The position numbers and the translations under genes were made by a program. Below are positions 33,959 to 42,766 of a stretch of 64,000 nt of DNA, piece by piece (the first letter of the stretch is position 1; every line of letters begins with the position of its first letter). This DNA comes from Spirochaetota bacterium (GTDB taxonomy: Bacteria > Spirochaetota > UBA4802 > UBA5550): positions 1-64,000 of the forward strand of contig JAFGBT010000045.1 in assembly GCA_016933025.1 (NCBI GenBank), read 5' to 3'. The notes beneath the pieces are model-generated. The model was given only the letters and a program-made list of their open reading frames with translations, was not told where the DNA came from and did no database searches.

Positions 33959-35896
33959 TCACCCCAGCTTTGCTCCGGCCGGGATGGCGTCATCGACAGT
34001 TATGAGCACGGGCGCGTCCGAGCCAGTCGCTTTCGCCGCGAGGAGCATGCCGTTTGATGTTCGCTTGAAAATTGTTGCCGGCTTCAGGTTTGCAACCACC
34101 AGTATCTTTTTACCGACGATCGCATCCGGTTCGTACCATTTTGCGATGCCGGCGATGATGATCCGCTCGTCAATTCCCGAGTCGACCTTCAGCTCCAGGA
34201 GCTTGTCGGAGCCCTCGATCCTGGATGCGGCCAGGATTTTCGCGACGCGGATGTCGATTTTCCCGAATTCTGATATGTCGACAAGTCCATCCGATTGGGC
34301 TGCCATAGTCTTTCCCCCCTGCTTTTTCGTGTCGGCTTTCTTTGGCGCGCCGGCCTCTTCGCTCCCTTTCTCGAGCCTGGGGAAGAGTATGCCCGGATCA
34401 GTTATCTTTTTACCCGTATCGAGGATGGAGAGGGCGGCGACGCTCTCCGGGTGGCGCGGCTTATTTTCGGCATGTAATGCCTGGAAAATGGCTTGGCATG
34501 ATTTTGTCAGCGCGGGAGAGAGTAGTACCGCTATGGCGTACACCGCCTCGAGGAGGTTCCTCATGGTCGACGACAGCCGGGCGGTGTTGCCCTCTTTTGC
34601 CATCTGCCAGGGTTTGCTCGTGTCGATGTACTTGTTCAGGTAGCGGATGAATTCCCAGAGCTTTTCCAGTCCCGTGCTGGTCTGGAATACCTTCGCGAGC
34701 CCGATATAGTCCCGGGCGGCGCTCCCGAAACGGGCGATCAGGTCGTCCCGCTCGGCCGGTTCTGCCGGGTCGAAGGGCGGTATGGCGCCGCCAAAATACT
34801 TGCTCACCATGTTGAATAGCCTGTTGACCAGGTTGCCCCAGTCGTTTGCCAGGTCGAAGTTTATCCTGTCGATGATCACGTCCTCGCTGAACCGGGCGTC
34901 GTTGCCGAAGGTCATCTCGCGGAGGAAGAAGTAGCGGATCTGGTCGTTGCCGTAACGGTCCACCAGATGCGTCGGCGTCACCACATTGCCCAGGCTTTTT
35001 GACATCTTGGCATCCTGCATGTTCCAGTAGCCGTGCACGTTCAGGTGGCGGTACGGGTCAATGCCGGCCGACTTAAGCATGGTGGGCCAGAATATCCCGT
35101 GCGGTTTGACGATGTCCTTGGCAATGATGTGCTCCGAAGCGGGCCAGTAGGCTGCGAACTTATCGCCGTCGGGCCAGCCAAGGGCGCTGATGTAGTTGAT
35201 AAGGGCGTCGAACCAGACGTACGTCACGTAGTTCTCGTCGAAGGGGAGGGTGATGCCCCACTGGAGGCGCGATTTCGGCCGAGAGATGCAGAGGTCCTCG
35301 AGTGCCTCGCTTTTCAGGAGTGACATCACCTCGTTTTTATACCGGTCTGGACGAATAAAGTCCGGGTGTTTCTCTATGTAGTCGATGAGCCATTCCTGGT
35401 ACTTGCTCATTTTGAAGAAGTAGTTTTTTTCCTCGATGTAGTCGAGCTTGCGGTCGTGATCCGGGCACTTGCCGTCCACCATCTCCTTTTCAGTGAAGAA
35501 GCGCTCGCACCCGACGCAGTAGAACCCGCCATAGCTGCCGAAGTAGATGTCTCCGGCGTCATATACCTTCTTGAGAATTCTCTGTACAACAGCCACGTGG
35601 CGCTTCTCTGTGGTCCGTATGAAATCGCTGAACCCGATGCCGAGATCGGTCCAGGTTCGCCTGAAAATTGCGCTGATCCTGTCGGTGTACTCCTGGGGGG
35701 TGGTGCCGTTGGCTTTTGCCGCCTGATCGATCTTGTCGCCGTGTTCGTCCGTTCCGGTCAGGAAGTAGGAATCGTATCCGAGCATCGCGTAGAAGCGGCT
35801 CATGAAGTCTGCGAGGATGGTGGTGTACGCGTGACCGATGTGTGGCTCGGCGTTGACATAGTAGATCGGTGTAGTGACGTAGAATCTCTCTTTCAT
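33959..35896 (-). CDS. metG: methionyl-tRNA synthetase
   Basis: The protein has 645 residues. HIGH appears in AEPHIGHAYTTI, a single zinc knuckle in CVGCERFF and CPDHDRK, KMSKS in DAKMSKSLGN, and a C-terminal tRNA-binding EMAP-like domain from about residue 540 (ISEFGKIDIRVAKIL). It charges tRNA-Met, including the initiator. ATG 35896 gives the standard KERFYVTTPIYYVN start. The frame stays open upstream to 35944, but those residues (RFARNDN and neighbours) are translated repeat sequence and should not be annotated. Confidence 0.95.
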   Translation of the reverse strand: MKERFYVTTPIYYVNAEPHIGHAYTTILADFMSRFYAMLGYDSYFLTGTDEHGDKIDQAAKANGTTPQEYTDRISAIFRRTWTDLGIGFSDFIRTTEKRHVAVVQRILKKVYDAGDIYFGSYGGFYCVGCERFFTEKEMVDGKCPDHDRKLDYIEEKNYFFKMSKYQEWLIDYIEKHPDFIRPDRYKNEVMSLLKSEALEDLCISRPKSRLQWGITLPFDENYVTYVWFDALINYISALGWPDGDKFAAYWPASEHIIAKDIVKPHGIFWPTMLKSAGIDPYRHLNVHGYWNMQDAKMSKSLGNVVTPTHLVDRYGNDQIRYFFLREMTFGNDARFSEDVIIDRINFDLANDWGNLVNRLFNMVSKYFGGAIPPFDPAEPAERDDLIARFGSAARDYIGLAKVFQTSTGLEKLWEFIRYLNKYIDTSKPWQMAKEGNTARLSSTMRNLLEAVYAIAVLLSPALTKSCQAIFQALHAENKPRHPESVAALSILDTGKKITDPGILFPRLEKGSEEAGAPKKADTKKQGGKTMAAQSDGLVDISEFGKIDIRVAKILAASRIEGSDKLLELKVDSGIDERIIIAGIAKWYEPDAIVGKKILVVANLKPATIFKRTSNGMLLAAKATGSDAPVLITVDDAIPAGAKLG

Positions 35897-35920
35897 GGAA
35901 CAGTCCTGATGGTCGCCATT

Positions 35921-36051
35921 GTCATTGCGAGCGAAGCGAAGCAATCTTGTTTATTTTGGTATCGAATAGTTGCCACAGTATTATGTTCATGCTGCCATGC
36001 CAGAGAAGATTGCTTCGTCGCCACGATTACATCGCGGCTCCTCGCAATGAC
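35921..36051. repeat. interspersed palindromic repeat, copy 2
   Basis: The left arm GTCATTGCGAGCGAAGCGAA and the right arm (ending CTCCTCGCAATGAC) are inverted copies of each other around an AT-rich centre. The arms match the element at 10731-10868. It lies in the only sizeable gap (ricT to metG) of an otherwise tightly packed operon, so it may form a processing or attenuation hairpin in the mRNA. The classic read-through peptide LRFARNDN arises from this arm. Confidence 0.8.
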
Positions 36052-36082
36052 GACTCTTCGCAGTATCGACAGAGATAAAATA

Positions 36083-36958
36083 CTACAGCTTATACGTGTC
36101 TTCTTCCGCCGCGTCGTCCTCGGCGTGTTCTATCTTCGTGATGATCTCTTTCTTGAGGTTGTAGACGTTGCCCTTGACCTCCAGGTCCGATTTGCATATT
36201 TCAATGTTCCGGTTTCCGTGCCTCATCTGGATCGATTCCTTGAGGGTGTCGATGGCGGTAATAACGTAGGTAATGTCGCCGGCACGGATTTGGTCGCCGA
36301 CATCCGGCATCCCCTCGTTTATTTCCTTGTAGAGCTTGTACTCGTACCCGAGACAGCAGAGAAGCCGCCCGCACATTCCTGAAATCTTTAGGGAATTCAG
36401 GTTAAGGTTCTGTTCCTTCGCCATTTTGATGGAGACCGGCTCGAATTCCTCGCTCTGGTGCACGCAGCAGAGCTGTTTCCCGCAGGGGCCGTAGCCCCCA
36501 ACGAGCCGCGCTTCATCACGCACGCCGATCTGCCTCATCTCGATTCTCGTCCTGAATATCGACGCCAGCTCCCTCACCAGCTCGCGGAAGTCGATACGGT
36601 TTTCGGCGACGAAGTAGAAAATGATTTTGGTACGGTCGAATAGGCATTTTACCGAGATAAGCTTCATGTCGAGTTTTTTAGCCTTCGCCTTTTCCCTGCA
36701 TTTTTCAAAGGCGTTCTTCTCTATCGACTCGATTTCCGGGATCTGCTTCAGGTCGTCCTTGGTTATGAGTCTGAGCAGCCTCCCTTTCACCTCAACGGAG
36801 GAGTTATTTCGGTTTTTCCTGCATTTAAAGACGTTGCCGATATCGATACCGTGCTCGGTCTCCACAACGCAGAGGGCGCTCTGGTTGACGAAGAGATTGT
36901 TTGTGTTGACGTAATTTATCTGATAGCTGTTGCGAAGTTTTACCGCTGATATTTCCAT
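36083..36958 (-). CDS. ricT: PSP1-domain protein RicT (YaaT)
   Basis: The protein has 291 residues from ATG 36958 (AAGGA upstream). The PSP1 domain includes VETEHGIDIGNV and, in the core, the cysteine-bearing GYGPCGKQLCCVH and SGMCGRLLCCLGYE motifs that hold the Fe-S cluster in the Bacillus Ric complex. A C-terminal Asp/Glu-rich tail follows. In Bacillus, YaaT with YlbF and YmcA guides RNase Y and sporulation signalling; the wider family is common in spirochaetes. It follows holB by 10 bp, as yaaT follows holB in Bacillus. Confidence 0.9.
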   Translation of the reverse strand: MEISAVKLRNSYQINYVNTNNLFVNQSALCVVETEHGIDIGNVFKCRKNRNNSSVEVKGRLLRLITKDDLKQIPEIESIEKNAFEKCREKAKAKKLDMKLISVKCLFDRTKIIFYFVAENRIDFRELVRELASIFRTRIEMRQIGVRDEARLVGGYGPCGKQLCCVHQSEEFEPVSIKMAKEQNLNLNSLKISGMCGRLLCCLGYEYKLYKEINEGMPDVGDQIRAGDITYVITAIDTLKESIQMRHGNRNIEICKSDLEVKGNVYNLKKEIITKIEHAEDDAAEEDTYKL

Positions 36959-36968
36959 GTAGTGTTCC

Positions 36969-37970
36969 TTATTCCGTTCCGTCAAGCTTCGGCAGGCCGA
37001 ACCCGCCGATGCTGTCTATCGAGTAAAGCATTCCTTTCAATGCGTTACGGATGTTTAGATTATTCGCCAGCCCTTTCCTGAGGGCAAGCAGAATTTTTAT
37101 TATTTTCACCAACTTTTCGTCGTCCCGGACGCGGATGCCTTCAATAAACGGGTGAAGCGGCGCTCCGGTTATGTCCGCGGAGAGCATCGCACGGAATATG
37201 GTCAGGAGCAGGGAAAGGATCTGGTCCATGCTGATTTTTTTCTGGATGGCCGCGATGTCCAGGCGCAGGTTGGCGCCGCGCGTGAGGTATGCCGCTATTT
37301 CGCCGCAGATATCCGCGACGGCGGGGAGCGTGTTTTCCCGCGACAGGAGGAGCGCCGTCTCCACCGAGCCTCCCGAAAGCTCCGACAGGAGATCCGGATC
37401 GGCGGCGCCCGCACCCGCGGCAGATAGCGCCTGTCTGACTTCGTCGATGCCGAGCGGATTGAAATAAAGCTCCATGCCTCGTGACAGGATAGTCGGGAGG
37501 ATGAGCGACTTGTTTGCGGTAATGATGATGATGTGCGCACCTGCCTGCGGCTCCTCGATGGTCTTGAGGAGCGCGTTTTGCGCCTCGGTGGTCATGGTTT
37601 CCGCGTCGTCGATGAGGACGCCGCAGGTGCCGTATACCGATTTTTTGGAGAGGCGGTCGACAAGCCATCGTGCCGTCCCGGCCTCGTTTCGGTCGGTATC
37701 GCCGATGCGGATTTTCCCCTTGCCGTCCGGGTGCACTTCAATGAGATCGGGAAACGTTTGGCCCTCGATCTGCACGCAGGCGGAGCATTTTCCGCAGGGC
37801 GGGTTGTCGCCTCTGCAGAACAGTGACGCGAGAAAGTGCTTCGCAACGAGTTTCTTGCCGATCCCGGATTTTCCTGAAAAAAGCATGGTGTTCGGTATGT
37901 TGCCGCTTTTCAGGAGGAGGCCCAGCACGTTGAGCTGCCGGGTGTGACCGATGATGCCGGATGTATTCAT
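36969..37970 (-). CDS. holB: DNA polymerase III delta' subunit
   Basis: The protein has 333 residues. The N-terminal AAA+ fold has a P-loop-like GKSGIGKKLVAK (the Ser/Thr after the lysine is replaced by Lys, as expected for a non-hydrolysing clamp-loader subunit), a zinc module in CRGDNPPCGKCSAC, and the sensor block TEAQNALLKTIEEPQAGAH. It belongs to the clamp loader. yaaR lies 13 bp upstream and ricT 10 bp downstream. Confidence 0.9.
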   Translation of the reverse strand: MNTSGIIGHTRQLNVLGLLLKSGNIPNTMLFSGKSGIGKKLVAKHFLASLFCRGDNPPCGKCSACVQIEGQTFPDLIEVHPDGKGKIRIGDTDRNEAGTARWLVDRLSKKSVYGTCGVLIDDAETMTTEAQNALLKTIEEPQAGAHIIIITANKSLILPTILSRGMELYFNPLGIDEVRQALSAAGAGAADPDLLSELSGGSVETALLLSRENTLPAVADICGEIAAYLTRGANLRLDIAAIQKKISMDQILSLLLTIFRAMLSADITGAPLHPFIEGIRVRDDEKLVKIIKILLALRKGLANNLNIRNALKGMLYSIDSIGGFGLPKLDGTE

Positions 37971-37983
37971 GGGGCGCGTATTG

Positions 37984-38430
37984 TTAATATACCAGGTCCA
38001 GGATTAGTCCGCGGATTTCTTCTATGGTTTTAAGGAGATTGAAGGCCTTGTTCTTTTTTATGATGGCGTCGGTCATGTCCAGGAGCGTGGCATTAATTTT
38101 TTCGATAATGACGTAGTCGCCCCAGTTTTTATTCTTGCGCTTCAGAGTTTTCTCGCGGAGCCCTTCGGCCAGGATCGATTTTATTATCTTTTGGACGAGC
38201 GCCTTGTATTTGTTCATCTCGAATTCGGTCTGCTGTTCCAGAAAGCGCTTCTCCTGTTCCTTCAGCGTCTCCATGAGCTCCTGGATGGAGCCCTCGAACT
38301 CGGGGGCCATGGTTTTCTGCAGCTCGGAGGTAAAGGTCTTCCCGCTCCTCTTGACCGACGAGAGCTTGGATTTCTTGGTGATCTTTTCCTTCTCGTCTTT
38401 TCGGCCGCGCGCCCCGGTTATCTCGATCAT
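37984..38430 (-). CDS. yaaR: YaaR (DUF327) family protein
   Basis: The protein has 148 residues, all helical in appearance. A basic N-terminus is followed by KTFTSELQKTM, a coiled-coil-like Glu/Gln-rich stretch (about 50-75) and NKYKALVQKIIKSILAEGL, then a C-terminal block ending IRGLILDLVY that is typical of DUF327. The family has no firm function. Its position just before holB and ricT repeats the Bacillus order yaaR-holB-yaaT. The ATG overlaps the bactofilin stop by 4 bp. Confidence 0.85.
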   Translation of the reverse strand: MIEITGARGRKDEKEKITKKSKLSSVKRSGKTFTSELQKTMAPEFEGSIQELMETLKEQEKRFLEQQTEFEMNKYKALVQKIIKSILAEGLREKTLKRKNKNWGDYVIIEKINATLLDMTDAIIKKNKAFNLLKTIEEIRGLILDLVY

Positions 38431-38789
38431 TGTGCTTCTTCCGCCCGATTGATGGTGCAGCTGCCCTCGAATTTCACGCCGTCTTCCATTATGAGGCTCG
38501 GCGTAATGATGTTCCCGGTGATGACTCCCGTGGAGAGGAATATCACCCGCTCTGTCGCGAAAATGTTGCCCCGGACCAGCCCGCCGACAACGACCATGCG
38601 GGCCTTGATATCGGTGATGGCCTTTCCGGTCTGACCGACGAGGACTTTTCCGTCGGTCTCGATGGTCCCCTGGAAATGGCCGTCGATTCTCAGGAGGCCG
38701 TTGATCTTGAACTCTCCCTTGAAGTCTGAGCCTTCGCCGATGATGCTGTTTACTATATTGTCTTCAGCCAGTTTTCCGTTTCGTGCCAT
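38427..38789 (-). CDS. bactofilin
   Basis: The protein has 120 residues with the right-handed beta-helix pattern of bactofilins: IIGEGSDFKGEFKINGLLRIDGHFQGTIETDG (regular hydrophobic spacing), then VLVGQTGKAITDI and ITPSLIMEDGVKFEGS. A short hydrophilic N-terminus and a C-terminal tail flank the core. Bactofilins polymerise without nucleotide into membrane-associated scaffolds that shape the cell. It is the first gene of the minus-strand operon continuing with yaaR, holB and ricT. Confidence 0.9.
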   Translation of the reverse strand: MARNGKLAEDNIVNSIIGEGSDFKGEFKINGLLRIDGHFQGTIETDGKVLVGQTGKAITDIKARMVVVGGLVRGNIFATERVIFLSTGVITGNIITPSLIMEDGVKFEGSCTINRAEEAQ

Positions 38790-39042
38790 GGATGTTCAAT
38801 AGTACTCTCTATAATTATAGCCGCATAGAGCGAGGCCCTATAACGTCATTTTCGTTCCACTATTCGCGATTGACAAGACATTATTGACAAAATGACCGGG
38901 TTTTTCAAGTAAATTTTACCGCGATTGCCATGTTTAATTGACATATTTGGGCCCGGTGGGAGTGTTGCGCGAGAGCATGCCACGGACCGTATGGATCCGT
39001 CAGGCAAATAGTTATACTCGTTGAACGAGAAGAGGTTTTTTC

Positions 39043-39861
39043 ATGAACATTGAGAGCTTTATTCCTAAAGAGCATGTAATGTTTATCAAGTCATCCGAGA
39101 AGCAGCTCGTCATCAAGGAACTGGTCGAATACCTCGAGAAGCTGGGGGAGATCGAAGACGCGGGCAGATACTACGCGCAGATAATGCACCGCGAGTCGCT
39201 GGATAATACCGGCATAGGAAAAGGCCTTGCGATACCCCACATCAGGACCGATTCCGTTAAAGAGCTGATTTCCGTTTTTGCCGTATCAAATAATCCGATC
39301 GAATATCATTCGTATGACAATGCTCCTGTGCGGTTTGTACTGCTGAACATCGTGCCGACCGAACAGAGCACCAGGTATCTGTATCTCGTCGGGATGATAT
39401 CATGGATTTTTTCCGATGAGGAAAGGAGAAAAGTGCTGGATGCGGCGAAAACGAAAACCCAGGCATACGCCGCCCTGAAGAAAAGCGGCAGGCTTTATTT
39501 CACGAACCTGTCAGAGGACGGCGCGGCCGACGCCGCGGCAGGGGACAATCTTTCAAATGTGCCGTCCCACAATCTCGATCTGCTGATACGGCTTGACAGG
39601 CTGAACCAGCTTCTTGACGGGGGGGAATCGTCGGAAAAAATCGGCAAGAAAATCGAAGAGCTGCGACTTATCGTTGATCGGAGATCGCTTGCATATTATG
39701 AAAAGATGAGAAAAAAATCGCTTAATCCGTTCTCCATTCTTGAGAGGAATAGCTGTTCCGGGTGTCACATGGATCTCGCCCCCTATTATCTGGCGCAGAT
39801 ACGGGAATCGAAGAACATAGCCGTGTGTAACCATTGCGGCCGTTTTCTAATAGTGATTTAA
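39043..39861 (+). CDS. PTS EIIA domain fused to a C-terminal zinc ribbon
   Basis: The protein has 272 residues. Residues ~1-150 are an EIIA domain of the fructose/nitrogen type with the phosphorylatable His 66 in GLAIPHIRTD. Residues ~180-235 are helical (LLIRLDRLNQLL, then KKIEELRLIVDRRSL), and the C-terminus is a zinc ribbon with CSGCHMDLAPYY and CNHCGRFL, as in the CT398/DUF164 (zf-RING_7) group. The EIIA part receives phosphate from HPr-like carriers in other systems; no PTS permease or other PTS gene lies nearby. A regulatory role is inferred. Its start has GAGAAGAGG upstream. Confidence 0.8.
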   Translation: MNIESFIPKEHVMFIKSSEKQLVIKELVEYLEKLGEIEDAGRYYAQIMHRESLDNTGIGKGLAIPHIRTDSVKELISVFAVSNNPIEYHSYDNAPVRFVLLNIVPTEQSTRYLYLVGMISWIFSDEERRKVLDAAKTKTQAYAALKKSGRLYFTNLSEDGAADAAAGDNLSNVPSHNLDLLIRLDRLNQLLDGGESSEKIGKKIEELRLIVDRRSLAYYEKMRKKSLNPFSILERNSCSGCHMDLAPYYLAQIRESKNIAVCNHCGRFLIVI

Positions 39862-39880
39862 TGGAGGGCGGGCCTCCAGC

Positions 39881-40075
39881 CTATTTAGAACATTGCATGA
39901 ATCTCCTTACCGAACGGTCGTAGGTCCGTTCGACGTCGTTCGGAAAAAAGCATGCGGGGAGCTCGTTCAATTTCCGGTGATACGCCATGCATTCGCAGCA
40001 GATGCCCTTCCTGCTGCACGGCTCGTACGTGCAGTTGCAGCGGGCCATGTTTTTCTCGAGATTTTCGCAAACCAT
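39881..40075 (-). CDS. Cys-rich DUF6485-like small protein
   Basis: The protein has 64 residues, preceded by a strong AAAGGAGG site. Seven cysteines lie in [28 protein letters not shown] and MQC; this pattern with LPACFFP fits the DUF6485 group of small cytoplasmic, probably metal-binding proteins. The function is unknown. It converges on the EIIA fusion gene. Confidence 0.8.
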   Translation of the reverse strand: MVCENLEKNMARCNCTYEPCSRKGICCECMAYHRKLNELPACFFPNDVERTYDRSVRRFMQCSK

Positions 40076-40230
40076 GGGATGCCTCCTTTTTTATACAGGG
40101 TCCGATTTCGAGGAATGCCATCAAGCATTATTTTCGATTTATGTCGAAAATCCCTGTTGCCTCCTGAATGAAAGACGGCTTGACAAAATCGGCTCAATCG
40201 GAAAGTTGATACGTAATATAAGAGGTTCGC

Positions 40231-41622
40231 ATGTTTGATTTTTTCTTCAATCCTGACGGTGTGGCAATTCTTGGAGCCACCACCAGCCCTCTCAAGGGCG
40301 GGTACCACATTTTGAAAAACCTCCTCTCCGGATACAGGGGGAGGATTTATCCCGTGAATCCCAATTATAAGGAGATTCTCGGACTTCCCTGTTATCCCGA
40401 TCTGGAATCGATCCCGGGAAATTTCGACCTTGTGATTTATTTCATACCGTCTCGCCAGCTGCCGGATACGATTGCTAAATGCGCCAGCAAGGGCGTCAGG
40501 GGCATCATCATCGAGTCGGGCGGTTTTACGGAGGCCGGCCCGGAAGGCGCGGCGGTACAGAAGGAGGCGCTGAAGCGTGCGGTTGCGGCCGGCATACGGC
40601 TCTGGGGACCGAACTGCATGGGCTTTGTCGACGCGCACGGGCCCCACGTCTTTTCCTTCCTTCACTCTGCGGTATGGCCCGACATTCTCAGGAAGGGAGA
40701 TGTCGGCTTTATCGTCCAGAGCGGCATGATGTCCGCGGGTTTTCTCCTCTCAGCCCTGCAGGAGGGGATTATGGGCGTGAGCAAGGCCTGCTCGATCGGC
40801 AACAAGTGCGACATCAATGAAAACGATATCCTCGAATACTTCATCCAGGACGACACCACGCGGGTCATTGCCTGTTATCTCGAATCGCTGGTCGAGGGGA
40901 GGAAGTTTCTGAATATCGCGCGTAAAACAGACAAGCCTATTATCGTGCTCTCCGGCGGCAGGAGCGAGCACGGCGCTCGCGCCGCCTTGAGCCACACGGC
41001 GAGCCTGTCCGGGGACTACGTCGTGACGCGCGGCGCGTTCCGCCAGGCCGGGGTCGTGGAGGCGCGCGACCCGTCCGAGCTCACCGACATGGCGCGCGCG
41101 TTTTCAAAAATCGGTTCGTGCGTCCCGAACGGCGGCCCGGCCATCCTCACCTTTTCCGGCGGGGCCGGCACCATCACCACGGACATCCTTGATGATTACG
41201 GTATTCCCCCGGCGTCTCTTTCGGCCGAAACGCTGGCGGCGGTCGGCGAGGTCTTCCCGGCATGGATTAAGCCGGCGCACCCGATCGACCTCTGGGTGGC
41301 GATCGAGCAGAAGGGGTACAAGGAGGTCTATCGCAGGGCGATCGAGTCGGTGATGAACGACCCGGCGGTCGATTCGGTCCTGTACCAGAGCTACGTTTCG
41401 CTCGAGATCGACAGAGAGTTTTTCACCTGGGTGGCGGAGATGATGAAGAGCCATGGCAAGCCGGTGATACTCTGGGTGGAGGGGAGGAAGGACCTGTCGG
41501 AGCGCATCAGGGACATGGCCGAGGAGGCGGGGATTCCGGCCTTCAGGGACCTGACCCGCTGCGTGTCAATCCTCAACGGGTTAAGGAGTCATTTCAGGAA
41601 GAAGCGCGGGGCAGCCTGCTGA
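40231..41622 (+). CDS. NDP-forming acyl-CoA synthetase, alpha-subunit type
   Basis: The protein has 463 residues. The N-terminal CoA-binding Rossmann domain has VAILGATTSPLKGGYHILKN and YPVNPNY. Two succinyl-CoA-ligase-like domains follow, with the phosphorylatable histidine H255 in LSHTASLSGD. This is the alpha-type part of ADP-forming acetyl/acyl-CoA synthetases, which conserve energy by making ATP from acyl-CoA. The beta (ATP-grasp) subunit is neither fused nor adjacent, so it must be encoded elsewhere or the protein works alone. AAGAGG precedes the ATG. Confidence 0.88.
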   Translation: MFDFFFNPDGVAILGATTSPLKGGYHILKNLLSGYRGRIYPVNPNYKEILGLPCYPDLESIPGNFDLVIYFIPSRQLPDTIAKCASKGVRGIIIESGGFTEAGPEGAAVQKEALKRAVAAGIRLWGPNCMGFVDAHGPHVFSFLHSAVWPDILRKGDVGFIVQSGMMSAGFLLSALQEGIMGVSKACSIGNKCDINENDILEYFIQDDTTRVIACYLESLVEGRKFLNIARKTDKPIIVLSGGRSEHGARAALSHTASLSGDYVVTRGAFRQAGVVEARDPSELTDMARAFSKIGSCVPNGGPAILTFSGGAGTITTDILDDYGIPPASLSAETLAAVGEVFPAWIKPAHPIDLWVAIEQKGYKEVYRRAIESVMNDPAVDSVLYQSYVSLEIDREFFTWVAEMMKSHGKPVILWVEGRKDLSERIRDMAEEAGIPAFRDLTRCVSILNGLRSHFRKKRGAAC

Positions 41623-41623
41623 A

Positions 41624-41806
41624 TCACCCGCCGAAATGCCTGAGGGCCTCGTAGACCAGCAGGGCCGGCCATACAATGGCTTTCAGGAAGCCGAGCACTC
41701 CCATCCAGAAGCCGGTGGCGGTTGAAATGTAATAGACGGCCGCCCCGATAAACCCGAGGCCGTATACCGACCCGCCCGTGGCGTTGCTGTTGATTCTTTT
41801 ACCCAT
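41624..41806 (-). CDS. small membrane protein, unknown function
   Basis: The protein has 60 residues from ATG 41806, preceded by a perfect AAGGAGG. It has one or two hydrophobic helices (GLGFIGAAVYYISTATGFW and GVLGFLKAIVWPALLVYEAL) and short polar ends. The stop is 2 bp from the convergent synthetase stop. The good ribosome-binding site and clear hydrophobic pattern support it being real. The 292-bp gap upstream shows no other gene. Confidence 0.65.
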   Translation of the reverse strand: MGKRINSNATGGSVYGLGFIGAAVYYISTATGFWMGVLGFLKAIVWPALLVYEALRHFGG

Positions 41807-42098
41807 GTGTCCCTCCTTGATCAAATACGAAATTTTCCCGCTTCCCGGCCGTTTCTTCCATAGGAAAGGAAAGGGTCTTTATAAGCGCCGATAATCGCAT
41901 ATCAAATCATATGTGGCAAGCAAAAAAGTTCCGGACAGGCGGCAGGCATAGTATATGTGTAATCCAGATGCCGCAAATGGCCTTTGTGCATAAATAGCAG
42001 ACTATCAGGAGAAAATGCATTCTCACGGTTGAGAGTATTCTATCCTGCGAATTCTGAATATATTACAACTTCACATTTAAAAGGGGAGGGGGGTATCT

Positions 42099-42737
42099 AT
42101 GAACATTAAAATCGTGGGCGCCACCGAGCCGTTCTCGTGCGGCAGCGCATACATCGGCGCGCTCTGGTACGACACGGCGGACGCGGTGCTCAACATATGC
42201 CTCGCTTCGGGATGGGCCCATGCGAGCACCGAGGCGGGCTACACCTTGACGCCATGCGCCAACTGCGTCATTTTCGCTACGAGCACGCAGTACACCGGCA
42301 ACCTCGGCGGCCTTGAGGGGGCGGATGAGATCTGCAATCTTCGCGCGGCGGCGGGTGGCCTGCCCGGCTACTACAAGGCCCTGCTGTCGACCGGCACAAT
42401 ACACGCGCGCGACTACACCAGGATCCGGCCGGACGCGAGCTTTATCAACACGGCATCCTTAGGGGTGGCTTCAAGTTACAATGACCTGTGGGATGGATCG
42501 ATAACAAACGCAATAAGGAATGAATTCGGAGCCACGGCCAGTAGTTCCACCACATACACGGGTACGGAATCAAACGGATATTCTTCATTAACAAATTGTT
42601 CTGGATGGACAAGTACTTCAGGCAATGGCTATTATGGATCGGTCTCGTCTACCACCAGCCCCTGGGTCCGTGGAACCTCCATCGCAAATTGCGACGTCGA
42701 AAGATGCATATATTGCGTTCAATGGTCGGAAGAGTAG
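42099..42737 (+). CDS. DUF1554-domain protein without a signal peptide
   Basis: The protein has 212 residues. Residues ~55-210 match the DUF1554 pattern known from Leptospira lipoproteins: VIFATSTQYTGNLGGLEGADEIC, then YYKALLST, a central WDGS and repeated Ser/Thr-rich turns, with conserved cysteines near the C-terminus (NCDVERCIYC). The first ~50 residues (GALWYDTADAVLNICLASGW) look like a short beta unit seen in surface proteins. Other family members start with a lipoprotein signal, which is missing here. The upstream AGGGGAGGGGGG suits the ATG at 42099, so a 5' truncation that created a new start is possible. Confidence 0.65.
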   Translation: MNIKIVGATEPFSCGSAYIGALWYDTADAVLNICLASGWAHASTEAGYTLTPCANCVIFATSTQYTGNLGGLEGADEICNLRAAAGGLPGYYKALLSTGTIHARDYTRIRPDASFINTASLGVASSYNDLWDGSITNAIRNEFGATASSSTTYTGTESNGYSSLTNCSGWTSTSGNGYYGSVSSTTSPWVRGTSIANCDVERCIYCVQWSEE

Positions 42738-42766
42738 CCGGAACTGTAATTATAGAAAGATCGCGA

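Noticed and set aside
35897..35944. N-terminal extension of metG (LRFARNDN-type peptide)
   Set aside because: It is the translation of the interspersed repeat arm; the family start is at 35896.
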